From assembly GCA_910591455.2 (NCBI GenBank), contig OU342816.1:4544476-4608475 (forward strand): a stretch of DNA of 64,000 nucleotides, in the 5' to 3' direction. The translations under genes and the position numbers were made by a program. Each line of letters opens with the position of its first letter. Position 1 is the first letter of the stretch. The notes beneath the pieces are model-generated. The model worked only from the letters and a program-made list of their open reading frames with translations, did no database searches and was not told the origin of the DNA. Source of the stretch: Pholis gunnellus (taxonomy: Eukaryota > Chordata > Actinopteri > Perciformes > Pholidae). Below are positions 13,041-26,244 of the stretch, one piece after another.

Positions 13041-15194
13041 CTTAAGATAATGATGTCAAACTCCGATGGGTCCAGACTTCACAAAGCTCCATTAGACACA
13101 GAAGGAAGTATGCAAATGTTTTCACAGAGCGAGTGCTGGCCATGATGGCTAGAGATTAACTTTATACATACAATCAGTAGAGTGACCCTTAAACATCTTA
13201 ATCCCTTTTTGGGGGTCATCATTTTTTGAATTGTAAAGTACTGCATGTTTGTACATGACGTTAAAACAGCTTGATCAAAATAAATGGACATTTCTCTCAA
13301 TTTAAGGCAGCAGCACTTGCCCTTTTGGTCAAATAATGTTAAGGCTGAGTGTCTAGACCTGCAAGCTGCCAAACTGCTGATTAAAATGCGTCTTTCATGA
13401 CGCAACGGCAGCCAAATCCGAACACCATTTTGAATAGGATTAATCTGCATAAAGACCACAATCCTTCAATTTAAATTGAATCGGATTCGCTCCCTGATTA
13501 ATGTGGACATTAACATGAACACCTTACTGATTTGTAATTCCACAGTCACAGCATTGAAATGGCAGTAGCTACAATGAAGATTAGACTCAGTAATACTTGA
13601 GTCACTGATGCCTCTACAAGTATTAACATTAATCCCACTTAGCCTTTAAAATTCATACATTTCTTAAACCCGAGTATATCAGTAAATGCAGAGTCGTGTA
13701 TCTGAAGACTAATGACTTATTTTCATTAGTATAAATGCAGTTACACTATGCAGACCATACAGCATCGCCATCAGCCCCTTCGACAGCACTCTCACACCAG
13801 CAAGCTGTTTTGGAAACATGTAAAAACCAACGAGAAGTGGCAACACTCCTACAGTTTATTAACAGGACTCTCGGTTTGCTGCCATTGTAACAAGCACACG
13901 GTGAACAGGAGAGGGAGGCGGAGGGAAATGGGGAGAGAGATGGGTGGACATTTGCATCTGTCTGTAATTCTGATGAGACACAGCCACGTGGGATGCCACT
14001 GGTTGCGCTGGTGGGAATATGTGTTGATACATGCACGGACATCGGGCATCGAATAGAGCAAGATACACCTCCTCATATACATTTTAGCTAAACATCTGTC
14101 ACATTCCTGTGCTTCTGTGCTAATACCACATCTGGACCGCAACACTTTCACACTGAATGTATGAATAAATCAGACGAACCGCATTGTAGCGCTACTCCGG
14201 AACTTGCAGAGATTTACAAGGCTTCAACAGATATCGTGCATATGGACTCACATTCATGTGGCAGATTGCTCATATTCTCGAGCCCCTTTAATTGAAGTGT
14301 GTGACTGACATGAAGCAGCTTTGAACGATCTTCCTCCTGCACACTCACCAGTATCTAACTGATTGCAGTGCCTCTTAGCCGATGATAACTCCCACTTCTT
14401 CAAAACAGAATTAGACTGCGAGGTGGAGCTAACATTTATTCCCATTGTTAAATCAATAAGAAAACAGAGAAATTCACAAATAAGCACCTTAGATAAAGGG
14501 AGATGCATGGTTATAAAAAATGCTTTTGATGGTGTAAGAGTATTCCTCCCGCTGATCCTCCATCTCTAAGTGTTGGACCGTATCTTGACAAACATGCTGC
14601 CAGGCAGAATAATCGCGTCTTCCACTCTGACAGATGGAGTGGCAGATCTTTGCAGGAAGGTTTTGATCTGGTCCTTGGACATCCTCCTCTGCTCCGCAGG
14701 AGATCGCTGGCTGAGATGATGGAGGCAGTTGGTGCTTTTGAAAGTATTGGAGTCTTAAAAACCGGCCTTTTCTGTTTCAGAGGGAAACTCGACGCACACG
14801 GCCAAACAAAATGAGCAAGACTTTGGTTTGAGTGGCCAGAACTGGCTCCATACAATGGTAGCATGTTGATAAAAACGCATTACATTTTTCATAAAAGTTG
14901 TTAAATAATGTCCGTGTACTTCAACAGTTTCACTGCTTTGGGCTCTTTTTTTTTTTATGTGAGCATAGTCAGCCAGTTTTGTGGCATCAAACAATCCCAC
15001 TTGAGGCCAAATGGGCAACATTGGTATTCAGAGCATTGATATAGCAACAAACAACTATTAAATATGCAACGTATCCTCATGCAACGGTTCGGTTCCTATT
15101 CCTCATTTTTCATGCATTTTCCTACAAATGTCCAGCAAAACACGTGTCAATTTCTGCTCGTTACGTGAATACAGTCTTTTCAAAATAAACTTCT

Positions 15195-15392
15195 GTCTTC
15201 AAAGGAAACAACTTAGTTAGGTTTAGGCAATAAACCTACTCAGTCAGGTTTATGAATAGATCGTTGTTTGGGTTGAAACAACTAGGGAAGTGCCGTTACT
15301 GAAGTATGCAAGTTATGTTGCAAAATAATCAACGTTGACTTCTCGTTTCACACAGGTAATGAACAGCGGTCTCCTGGCCGAAAGATCGCTGT
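15195..15392 (+). repeat. Dispersed repeat, family C (TTAGGTTTAGGCAA type)
   Basis: ACTTAGTTAGGTTTAGGCAA, then a second CAGTCAGGTTTATGAA block, GATCGTTGTTTGGGTTGAAA and GAACAGCGGTCTCCTGGCCG. The same series of blocks occurs at 23739-24150, 26030-26165 (reversed), 37195-37325 and 43126-43285. Confidence 0.6.
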
Positions 15393-15505
15393 TTGTTGTT
15401 GCCATTGTTAGCGCTGTTAGCACTGTTAGCACTGTTATCTTCTAGCCGCCGGCTCAGCCGCCGCCGTGTGGAGTCAATAAATTTGCTCCGAATTTTTGCC
15501 TTGGG
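15393..15505 (-). repeat. Dispersed repeat, family B (copy 3)
   Basis: On the minus strand: TTCGGAGCAAATTTATTGAC, the ACACGGCGGCGGCTGAGCC segment, then three GCTAACAGTG/C units. It abuts a family C copy directly on its left, so the two may be parts of one composite element. A chance Leu-rich frame here, starting ATGTTGTTGCC-like, is not a signal peptide exon. Confidence 0.65.
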
Positions 15506-17266
15506 CATCTTTAAGTCTGTAGTTGTGTCTGCACCCAGTTTGACCGATAAAGTGTCTTGTATATATAGATTATTTCTATGGTTCGGTGCTGTGTGTTACA
15601 CCCCTGTACTGCACACCAGACTCACTAGACTCCACTCCGATGTGAGACTGTTATCCAGCCTGAGATTCCTGCTTGTGCTCCATAAATGAGCAACAGACCT
15701 CTTTTGTAAAAGTGATCAGAGCAGCAGTCATTTGCATTTTGCTGAGCCAGCGGCATGATGTCGACTGATCATGACATACCTCATGGTAATTATCTATGAG
15801 AATGCAGCTGTAGCATGATTACACTCTTTTAAAATATCCTCTTGCTCTGATGAAATTTGGAATTTTGATGACGGTTTAAGATCTAAAGTCGCAGCGAGAA
15901 CACCGCCCGCAAATGCTCCCAGACACTCCAGAAAAAAACCCCGCATTCACTTCTGTGCCCGTTTGATGCTGTTTTCATAAATTATTGATGCACCCGTCCC
16001 GCTTCAGCCTTGCCTCCAACTTCTTCATCCTGGGAGATTATCAATGAGAGCTCCCCTGTAATTCCAACAAACAGCTTCCTCTTTTGTTCCCATCTGCTCG
16101 GCGTAAAGGCTGGAGCAGTGAGGGCCCTCCGTCATGTTGACGGGAGGACAGACTGGAGCCGACAACTCCAGGTGCACCGTCTGTACCTGTCCCACCTGGA
16201 ACACCCTCAATACTGTTGGATAGCGTTAATGTCGGGCAACTTGGCAGCTTTATACTGCCTTCCTCGACATGTCACAGCCGAGATTAGTTTTGTGTCCCCA
16301 AAAATAATCAATGTGGAGATAAAGCTGTGAAAGACGGGGACACGTTGAGTCTTTTTCTCTCCTGAGACAATCCAACAGCTGTTTCACTGTGCAAAGGTGG
16401 AGGGCTGTAATTGTTGTGTCAATTTGCAGATGGTTTTATAGAAGGAGGTACACTTCTATGATTGAATGAAGGTGAGCACCAGGAAAAAGCCAATTAGTAC
16501 TGCGATGGATGACAATAGAGGCTTCTGTACATTTCCTCCTGAATTAATAGCGATAGAGACTAAATAGTTATGTAATTGATCTTGTATAGCAGCCTCTGCA
16601 ACACCATCCAGTGGGATATGAGGGTCTGCAGCCTGTTTGTTGTCTGGTTCTTTCTTTCTGCTTTATACAATTTAAAATCCGGATGATTCTGGTGACGCTT
16701 TGGTGTGTCAACAGGAACACTGGGAGCCTGGGTATGATCATGATTTTTCGGGACATCCTGGTTATTTGTTTAAAAATGTAATTTTGTTCATTAGTGTGAC
16801 TGTACAGTGAAAATGCTCTCTGTGACTTCGCCAGTCGTAGTGTTCGACATCACTGCTGCACTTGTTTTCTCCCTGAAGAGGGGACGCTAAATTGCCATCA
16901 TAATGCAAACTGAAAAAAAAAATGGACCGGCATTAACTGCAACAGAAGATAACAGATAGCTCAACGTGTACAGATTAACGGGCTCAAGATTGGTTCATGA
17001 GTGGACAAATTTGGATCAGACAGTCTAACAGTGCTTCCCCATCTTATATTCAGCGCTGCTGGCTCTCCTGGTGTTACAGTTCCCATTATCACGGGCAGGG
17101 GAAACAGCAGAGGCTAATCTTTCCATGACCAAGTAGATTAAGCTTCCAAAACACTTTTTTTTTGCATAACAGGAGCAGAATTATTGTTTGCAAAGTGCTA
17201 AGGCAACAGCACTCTGACCTTGTGCTGAGTATTACTCATTCGCCCTCTGCTGCAGTTTCACATACA

Positions 17267-17296
17267 GTGTGTGTGTGTGTATGTGTGTGTGTGTGT

Positions 17297-17346
<50 letters not shown>
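17267..17346. repeat. (GT)n microsatellite, ~80 bp
   Basis: A near-pure GT run with one AT and one GG interruption. Confidence 0.96.
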
Positions 17347-17347
<1 letters not shown>

Positions 17348-18018
17348 TGCTGCTTAAGCAGCTAATTGATATGTGAGAGATAATTACATTGGGATGAAAT
17401 CTATTCATTTTTTAAAATCTGAACAAAAGTGTTTGCCAATACAGGCCAACACTGCGTGTTATGACAGCAGGAATACAATGACTTGACTGTGTTCTGTTTG
17501 GCATTGAGCATTGAACACACATTCAATTATAATTAACCCGGTGGATGCTGATAATCATACCAGGACTGTGTCATCTACAGCAGCAGTTGTTGTGGCTTCA
17601 GGATATTAAAGTCTGTGTGAGATCAGGAATGTTCTTTGCATTTAGTTGCCTCTGAACAAAACTAGACATGTCCACTTCCTGTTTGGGTTAAATCATTTGT
17701 GGCATGAATCAATCCTACACATTTTGTGGCAAATACCATGTGGGCTCAAAGAACAACACATATAATAGACAGATTTCGACCAATCATTTTCTACTGATGC
17801 TTTTGTGAGTTCAGTTTCTACCAGGTCTGCATTGGTACGTACCGCTTACTGGAAATAACAAATTGCCTGCACTCTGAAGTCCAACATCACAAAAGATCTT
17901 TGCTTTTCCCGCAATTTAAAGATGATATACTCTTTAAAGATTTCCAAACGGCTTCTTCCTGGAGGGCTGATGTTATACCTCAGGGGTTCCTTGTGGTGCC
18001 ATTAGTGCTGTTTCTAAT

Positions 18019-18179
18019 GTGTGGCTCACAGGTAGAGCGGGTTGAACTCTAATCGGCAGATCGGTGGTTCGATCCCCGACAACTCCAGTCAAAGTCCTGT
18101 ATGTTGGGCGAGATGCTGAACCCCAAATCATGTGTGAATGAGCATTTAGAAAACATGAATGCAAGTCCATTTACCATTG
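18019..18179 (+). mobile_element. SINE-like retroelement, tRNA-type head and same tail family, plus orientation
   Basis: A-box-like TGGCTCACAGGTAGAGCGG (18022-18040) and B-box GGTTCGATCCCC (18066-18077) are spaced as in a tRNA-type Pol III promoter. They are followed by GAGATGCTGAACCCCAAATC, TGTGTGAATGAGCATTTAG and the tail TGCAAGTCCATTTACCATT. It is opposite in orientation to the copy at 5.4 kb and is internally shorter. It does not fold as a tRNA gene as far as I can see: it lacks a matched acceptor stem. Confidence 0.7.
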
Positions 18180-18409
18180 GGAACCCTTTTCATCCAAAGA
18201 GTTCTTCAGAGATTGATGACAGCATGGAACGTTCCTCCCAGCCACACCCCCAAAAACTGTATTTGTGAACCATGATTGTTGTGCGTTGAGCGGCACCACA
18301 TCACCCCTGGCCCATTCAGAGTCTCATGAGGCGGCTCGACGGGGCTAACATGGCGCCATCTTAAACTGTTAAACTCAAACCATGGTACGGGTGTAGAAAG
18401 ATCTATGGG

Positions 18410-18710
18410 ATATTAAAGGGAATATAAAAGGGTTCTTGGTAGAACCTTTTGAGTGTGTTCTAGATGAAACCCTTGGAATATAAAAGGGTTCTTAGTAAGA
18501 TTTAGCAGATTTGTAAAAACAATGAGAGTGTATAATGGCAGTAACAAAGATGACATCGTATGATTATGCGTGATAGCAAGTTTAGTTTACTTTAAGCCGT
18601 CTCTTTAGTTTAAAAAAAGGTGCTACAAGGAAAAAGATAGGGTTCTCCTCTGGAGACAAGCTGTAGAACCATATATGGTTCTAGTTAGCGCCTTTATTTC
18701 TAACAGTTGT
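18410..18710. mobile_element. Non-autonomous GGTTCT/AGAACC element (copy 2, degenerate)
   Basis: Contains AATATAAAAGGGTTCTTGGT followed by GAACC, the shared module ACCCTTGGAATATAAAAGGG, a central unrelated stretch (about 18490-18610), then GGTTCT blocks and a right end GTTCTAGTTAGCGCCTTTAT that parallels the right end of copy 1 (TGCTAGTTGGTGCTTTAT). The left terminus is not clear. Confidence 0.55.
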
Positions 18711-21700
18711 GATATTTTTACTCTGGACCTAAATAGTGGAATGTCAGCCAGGTTGACATTGCCTCCCATATTCATGCCACTTATATCCCTTCATCGCGGC
18801 GGTCTACGTTTGCATTTTGGCATTTCAGTGCAAGCTGTGAAATGGACATTTGCGTTGGGGTGGTGTTAAACGAGGGGAGGCTGAGCTCTCACCTCCTTGG
18901 TTCTCACTCTTAACAATTTACAAACCCTTTGATGTGTTTACTGAGTCTTTCCATTCTGTTGCACTCCATTTCTTTCGCCAGCTCTTTTAGAAGGCCAAGG
19001 ACAAGTAACACTGCCACCGCTAATCTCCCATTCCCATGTTTTATCACAACGACAGAGAGGGAGTTGTGATAGAGCAGTCCGCAGGCCGAGTAATCCTTTT
19101 GACAAAATTGCGGGCACTGTTTATTCAACGCCTTTGACTGCAGCACAGAGGAGAGGCTTCATATCTCGAATAGGAAGCACACACTGGCAACCTGGAGAGC
19201 AGCGGCGTTGGCTTCTTTTTTTTTGATGTATTGGTGTTTGGCAGTGTGCTGTCAACTTGGTTTGAAACGTCTTGATCCATTGTCCAATACTGAGGTTCAG
19301 ATAAAGGCTATGATGTCATGTTTGCCATCTTTTATGATGGACTTGTTTTGCTTTAGGAATCTGAATTATCAGGGCGATGGCGTTGTGTTCGATGCCAGTT
19401 TTGATACTCGGCAGTTCTCAATACTTAGCTCTCAAAAGGTTTTGATGGTCGATACCTAGTCCTAGCCCAAAGAGATGAAAAATGATTAAGTTGTAGGAGG
19501 ATTAGAACTTATCTTAGCACAGTGGAAGCCAAGCAGCTCTATCCGCCGAGCGGTTGAAATTCCCCCCCTGCAAAGTACCCCTCTACAGTCTCCTGTGTAG
19601 CCGCTCAGGTAGGCCTATACCACATTTAATGTACTGAAAACAAAAGCGTAGACTTCTACCCTCGCAAGGTCCATTAGAGAACAATGCTCGATCTTACATT
19701 CACGACGTCCACTTAACCGGCGTCCACGTTGGCAGGGCTCTTTGTCGTCCGCCTTTTGTCTCGGCTGCTTGATCCCCAAACAAACAGTCTCCTTGCCCTC
19801 CTATTCATTTTTCAAACCCAAAGCCATAATATCTCCCTAGACGGCGAGCGCTACTCCATCCATACATTCCTCTAAGTGGAGAGCTCCAGTGCATTCCATT
19901 AGCCTCTCGAGCAGAGTGTTAACCTTAGCCTTTGTAGCGTAGCAGGAAAATGGCTCTGGAGGGAGGACTCCGTCACTTTTCCTACGTCCGCTGTGGTTCT
20001 CCAGTGCGTAAAAGTTCCATTCACTCTCAGAGTGCTTTTAAAGTAAAAAAAAACACAACAACCCGAGACTCTATTGTTCCCTGCTCTCAATCAATAAAAC
20101 ATATGCCTCCACATGTCGGGGTTTCGTGAATATTTAATCCCACCACTTGTTTTCCTTTTATCTGACAAATCACTAAATAAAGATCGGGAAATCTTTCCTA
20201 CTCACTTTCAATTGTTTCCTTTCATACGCCCCATTTGATGCTAGGAAACAATAAGCTTTGAATCACAAAGGGATTGGAAAACCCCTGTTGAAAGTACTGT
20301 TCTTTAATATCAGTTACGTCTGACCTCACATACCGCCCTGCCTCAGGTTTCCATCAGATATTAAATGTTCACGCACACCTACTGTATCCCGTTTCACATC
20401 TCATTATTAGAGAATTGTGTTAATGAGATGTAAATGTATTTCAGTTACTCTCTGTAACACCTACCCAACAGTGCCTTAAATTTAAGGTCTTAACCATGTA
20501 ATTAGAGTCAAATATGTCATTATTCACAATTTCAATCTATTAGCCTTTACAAATGGTGCCATTAATGTCCAAGTCAGTGCTCAATACTGTTGTATAATCT
20601 TCCAACAATTATACGTGTGATGGTTTTCAAAGAGAGATGCTGCCACTCAAACAACAGGGAGGATAAAACAGACGAATAATTCAAAGCTTTCCATTTCAAC
20701 TTCCCAGCAGTCAATGTTTGGTCAGGACGTGTGGGTAGATTGATACCAGATTAAATCAATATTTTTTTTTTAAGGTACAATACAAAGTAATGTGCATTTC
20801 AAGTGACTGTATGTACACGTTGTGCTCTAATAGCAGAAGCATCGGTCCTGCTGACAGTTTGTTTCTGTCATTGTTATGCCAGTTGTCAGCTGCCAGCCTA
20901 CATTGCAGCATTCTTTTAAAGGTGTAAGAGCATAGATAAAATGATGAAATGAAGGATGCATGCTTTAAAATGTGTTATCTAACCTCAGCAGGCCCACCAG
21001 CAAGTTATTGTCCAACTTTAAGGTGAGGAGAAATAATATGAATTATTGCAGAGATGGTGCATCGGGTACACAGCATTTATTTTTCAAGTTCCACCTGCTC
21101 CAGAGCTGGCCTTCCTTCTTGGCCATATTTTCAGTTATCTATTATATTATTGCCTCGGTTTTGCAGCAGAACTCGTACAATTGTAAATAATAGATTAGTG
21201 TTAGAGTAAGCACGGTCTGTGTCTGTGCTAACATACTACATGCTGCATCACATATACAATTCTAGATAAATCGATATTTTTAGACCGACTATTCCCAACT
21301 TTGAAAAAAGCTTCTTTTCTGCACTTAGTACAAATTCATCTATGATCCCTCTATTTCTAACAGTATTTATTGTCCTGTATACAGAATAACACAGAATGCT
21401 TCCATCTTTCCTCGGCCCTCTGAAGCTGTGTTTCAATGAATGCATTTAATGCCCATAATAAAATATCGCATGAGAAGAGCTGTTTGAAAATAGACACAAT
21501 TAAACAAAACTTCCTCAATTGCACAAAAACCTTTGTAAGGCTTGCTTGACTTGAGGTGGTATTTGCCTTTTGTTGAATAATAAATTCTGATATAGCGAAC
21601 ATTTAACTCACATAACTGCTCAGCTGTTTTTTGCTGTATATTTGCTTTGTCTTCGTCTCTGGACGACATGAAACATGAGCAACACCAGCCGACATGAGAG

Positions 21701-23562
21701 AACAGTTCAAACAAACGTAGATGGTTCGATGGCCACGGTGGCTTGTTTTGTTTCCGGTTCACAACCTCTGCTTCTTCTTCTACTCTGTTTATCCAGGCGT
21801 ACAGCCAGGAGAAGCCTATACCGCCAACTTCTGACCAAACTGTAGACAAGTTTATTCGGTCAAAACCCATCGATGGAAACATTCCAATTCCCAATTTTTT
21901 GTTTGACCATTGAATGGAAACAGGACTAATGTCTGTGATAAGACCTGCTCACGTCACAGATGTGTTGGATTCTTCCTCTACCAGATGACATTCCCTTCAC
22001 GTCACATCACCCCCATAATAAACCCTGACATTTACCCTTTAGCCACATGAAAACACTCCTAGCACAGGCTGCACCCTGTCACTGCACCTTGTTGATAGGA
22101 ACTTAATTCTCTGTAATTTACTTGTATTTAAACCGTGAGCATTTCATCACCTGCACATTATTGTGAACCCCCTTTGTTTTCCCCTCCACCTAATGAGAAA
22201 CAGATTAAGCCACAGAAGATGCCAGTCACCGTTCATTAAGGCAATGAATTTGAGTTTGTCATTTGTCCTAAATGATCATTGTTGTCTTTATCTTTGTGCA
22301 CATTATTGAATTCATTAATCAATTTGCATAAATCAGCATTTGGTGTCTTTGTCTAGTTCTCATCTCGTGAAGTTTGCAGTGACTCGGGGAAACATTTTTT
22401 ACCAAGGTAGGAGAGAATAAATTACAAATTGCAGTCACATGCAAATTTCATTTTAAATTGCCCATAAACATACATGTATTCTTTGTGGATAAACTCCTGA
22501 TCTTAACACCAAATATGAAAAACAACATCCAAACTCCAAAACCTTTCAAAATGCTTTTCTTTCTGTGGCGCTTTGGGCTATGCTGATATTCACTTTCATC
22601 CTTTCTATTGAGGTATATTTAACACTGCAAGGAATAAATGGCCTCCAGATTACGTCTGATCTTCGTTGGGCTCATTCAGTGTGTCACAACAAATGAAGTC
22701 AAAACTGTTTACAGATTTCCACTGTGTGTTGCATCAATGTGTCTCATTCAAATAACAATAATAATAAGTATTGCCTGTCACACAAATGGCTTCTCTTGCT
22801 AAGGAACCTCACAGCCCAGATATTACGATGCGTTATGGTAAATAATTGATTAAGTGCCTGTTGAAGTCGAGTGCACAAGAGAAGACACTATTCTGAAGCA
22901 TGTATTGGTCGGAAAAACCTTTATTTTGAATCATTTTTCTACCTCTGGTGGTTTCTGACAGATAGTGCAGACAGATCTGCAGATAGTTCTGGGTTTATTT
23001 GTCATTATTTGGGGATATCTGGGGTGTATTCACTTGCTCACTGTGATCTCTTTTCATTCTTATCACTTACCTTTAACCAAACCTGATCTCATAAACATCT
23101 TTAGCTTTTCATCAGCTGCTTCTATTGTGGCCCCAGACAGTAGTGTTGCCTTCAGTGACGTGACGTGACAGAGCACCAGATGTCTTCTACCATAATAGAG
23201 AAAAAAATATTTGAGAAAATAATCCTATCAAAAGCGAAAAGCAGAAACTCACAGAATCGACTGTCTTCACGGAGTATGCAGTTTATTCTGGGAAGTAATA
23301 CCTTTATGGAAATTAATCTAGCAGAGCAATATTAGTGAACTGTTATGTGCAAATGTCAATTTGCAGAAGGGTTGGTGATATTATGGAGCAATACTGGTTT
23401 ATACAGTATTATGGAGGAAAACCTTGTAGAAAAAACATCCCCAGGCAGTGATTTCATGGTTTGGACATTGTAATGGCCGGTAATATCAAGTTGTCTGACA
23501 GCATAATAGACAAATTCAGTGGAAGGAATTTGACACTTACTCCACAGAGTAATGTGGATGTT

Positions 23563-23720
23563 TAGAGCAACCCGTTCTCACTCCCAGCTCGTCTATTATC
23601 ATCACTTGGTCACCTAACTCTAATGTAAACCTAGCCGCATCATTATTAGACTGTCAGACCGGCTAAACTACTATAAAGAGCGAGAAATTCGCTTATGGTG
23701 AGTGGGAGGCGAGGTTGGAA
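23563..23720. repeat. Repeat fragment with CGTTCTCACTCCCAGCTCGT start
   Basis: It opens with AACCCGTTCTCACTCCCAGC, includes CATCACTTGGTCACCTAACT and closes with GGTGAGTGGGAGGCGAGG, which loosely inverts the start. The start resembles that of the adjacent family C element, so it may be a related element or a partial duplicate. Confidence 0.4.
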
Positions 23721-23738
23721 AGGTTAAAGCAATACGTT

Positions 23739-24150
23739 CTCATCCTAAAGCATCACATACTGACACTTGGTCAGGATCGTTAGTGTCTAACCACCTAGTT
23801 AGTTTAAGAAAAGCATCACGGTATGGCTTAAAATATGTACATTAACTAAGTCAAACATAAACAGCATAACATAAGTGCGAAAAAATACATGATTTCAAAA
23901 TAACTCAACAATTCATTAGGACATGAACACTGGCTTCCTGTTGGAAAGTCCTGTGATTGTTTCACACATACGCCTCATTCCAGGTGTTTCTTCAGTCTGT
24001 GTGTCATCGCACTCCCGGATGGGTTTACATTGGAGTTACTTGGAAGCCCGATGCGTCTCAAACAGACACTAAACGGTGGATTGTGTGTCGGTATTAGACG
24101 CAGAGGGGCGTGACAGACCGTTGGCATTGATGCCCCATGGAATGAGAACA
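23739..24150 (+). mobile_element. Family C element with short terminal inverted repeats
   Basis: The left end is ACGTTCTCATCCTAAAGC. The right end, reverse complemented, reads CCTGTTCTCATTCCATGG, giving an approximate 11-12 bp TIR. The inner part, CCTAGTTAGTTTAAGAAAAG and ACGGTATGGCTTAAAATATG, matches the family C copies elsewhere in the window. It is non-coding; I infer a non-autonomous DNA element. Confidence 0.5.
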
Positions 24151-26029
24151 GGCAAACACAGGACTTTCACCAAGCAGACCGCTGTTTGTGTCGCATGTGA
24201 AACCAAGTAATTGTTGAACTATTGTACCTAAGTTTTGTTATGTAACCTCTGTACTTTACCGACGGCAAGCCGTACAAGCGTTTTTATTTTATGCAAAAAT
24301 ACCCAAATCACAATCTTTTCCAAAACCTCGTACTTTTGTTGCGTAAGTAAAGTTAAAAACTAAGTAGACCTCCCGACTGTATGCATGTAACTAGCGCAAA
24401 CTGTACGTGTCCTGTGAAACTAGAATTTTATTTTGAAAAGACATTATGCACGACACCAGCTGAAACTGACGAGCTGTCTAAAACTGACGCTAGAGGGGAA
24501 CCTCGAGCGTCACAGTTTGAAGAGTAGGGCCACTGACCAAGTGTTTTCTGACCAGTTGTTTGGAGAGTTAGACCATTCAGGGGGCTAGCAAAGATACAAA
24601 TACTGTATGTTAGCGATGCTGAATGAAGCCTGTGTACTAAAACCATTTTAAAACACTCGTAGTGTACATTCAACTCCATATAAATGTGTTTTTTGTTTGT
24701 TTCAGTGACTTGAGTCCTCTCCTTCTTGATGCCGAGTAACATTTATCATTTTGCACTTTAATAATTCACTGGACTTTCTCACTGTTTCCAGTGTTTTATC
24801 GTGGTTGGAGATTGGACCTTTGTTGCTTGGAGTCCCTTCACTCGACGACTATACATTCGAGTTGAAACATTCTTTATCGTTTTAATCTGCCAGTGGAGAA
24901 GAGACAGCGTTACTATGCTGGAATCTAGATGTTGCGCTCTAAGCCTCTACTTGTCCAGGAGCAAGTGCTTTCCCTGACACCCCTGTTTTAGCTTGTTGTT
25001 ATGGTGATTTGGCAGCAAGTTGTGTAACCCGTCACTATGGGAACAAAACAGCTAAAAGCCGTGCGTTTGTGTGACAGCGACGGGAAGAAAATCTGAAAAA
25101 AAAAAGATCTCCCTTTTTCTCCTTTATGACAGCGCTGAGGCATTCCACTCAGAAAGCTCCACACTGGCTGATGTGCGTTGGCCACGGGACTATGAAGGGC
25201 CGGCGTTCTATAAACCTGCACCACAATAGACCAAAGGATGCTGTTGCTGGTTTTATTTGAAAAGCATCACCAGCAGCGGATAAGCTGTGAAACCCAAACG
25301 TCACTTGGGTCCCACGAGGGGAAACTGGGAATGTTGAATCGGCCAGAGCCTCTTGACCCGGAAATCAAGGGTGTATGATGTCATGTGAAAATATTGTATC
25401 TTAGTGTTCCAACAGGGGGCTGGTGAGGTGTCCATCTGAGCGCAGTAGATTCTGTGTATTTATGTCACAGCCCAGGCACCTGATGTTATCCAAGAAAATG
25501 AAAGATCAGATTTGAGTTTGGTTGAAATTAGAAAAGATCTACTTTTCCTCTTTTTACACAAGTCAGAGGTCTTCTTACAACCGCAGAGTTTAGCTCATTT
25601 ATGCCTGTAAAGGTGGATTAGAAGCACTGGTTACAATGCAGACCAATAGCATGGCAACCTGAAAGAGTGGTCTTCACTGATCCTTTTGATATTGCTGATT
25701 TAATATCTCATCAGCGAAGCCTTGCTTTTTTATCCAAAGATACAAATTCATCTAAGAGAATAAAAAGTAGCGGCTTAACCAATGAATAGAAAATGGTCCG
25801 TAAGGGGAACAATGCTGTTGTCACACCTAGTATGATGTCATTCCAGCCCGGCCTCACCAAGTGGTGTACGAATGACACGACAATTTCTTTAAGTAATTGA
25901 CCTCGCAAGAACTTGTCTTGTTTTTACGCCGTGTAGTCTGAATCTATGCTAAGCTTAGAGTAAGTGAATAACTGAAGATCCATCCATGAGACCAGTGTTC
26001 GTGTCCCATTGTGTTGTTGTACGTTAGTG

Positions 26030-26165
26030 ATGTTTGTGACGTGTTTTCCGTATTTATGTTGTTTACGTTTTACTTAGTTTACGTACTTATTTTTAGTGCA
26101 ACCATGATGTTTTTCTTAAACTTAACTAAGTGGTTTTGTTGCCTATACCTTGCCGAAAATGTCAA
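26030..26165 (-). repeat. Family C fragment, minus orientation
   Basis: On the minus strand: AGGTATAGGCAACAAAACCA, CTTAGTTAAGTTTAAGAAAA and AAATAAGTACGTAAACTAAG. It ends exactly where the LINE tail region begins, so the LINE may have inserted at its edge. Confidence 0.6.
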
Positions 26166-26178
26166 GCAAAAAGCCTAA

Positions 26179-26244
26179 AGGATAAGGATAGGATAGGATA
26201 GGATAGGATAAGGATAAGGATAAGGATAAGGATAGGATAAGGAT
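26179..26244. repeat. (GGATA)n microsatellite tail of the LINE
   Basis: A mix of GGATA and AGGATA units. On the LINE sense strand this is a (TATCC)n 3' tail, as expected for an L2-like element. Confidence 0.9.

Noticed and set aside
15393..15689. Leu-rich start (MLLPLLALLALLALL-like) as a signal peptide exon
   Set aside because: It lies in the GTTAGC tandem part of dispersed repeat family B, which occurs four times in the window. The Leu/Ala pattern is a by-product of the repeat.
18019..18100. A tRNA gene
   Set aside because: A- and B-box-like motifs are present, but I see no paired acceptor stem or anticodon arm. The downstream sequence matches a SINE tail also seen inverted at 5.4 kb.
21433..21894. 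A 153-codon minus-strand frame
   Set aside because: No domain, no repeat support and no convincing splice or promoter context. Its composition is like random AT-rich DNA.
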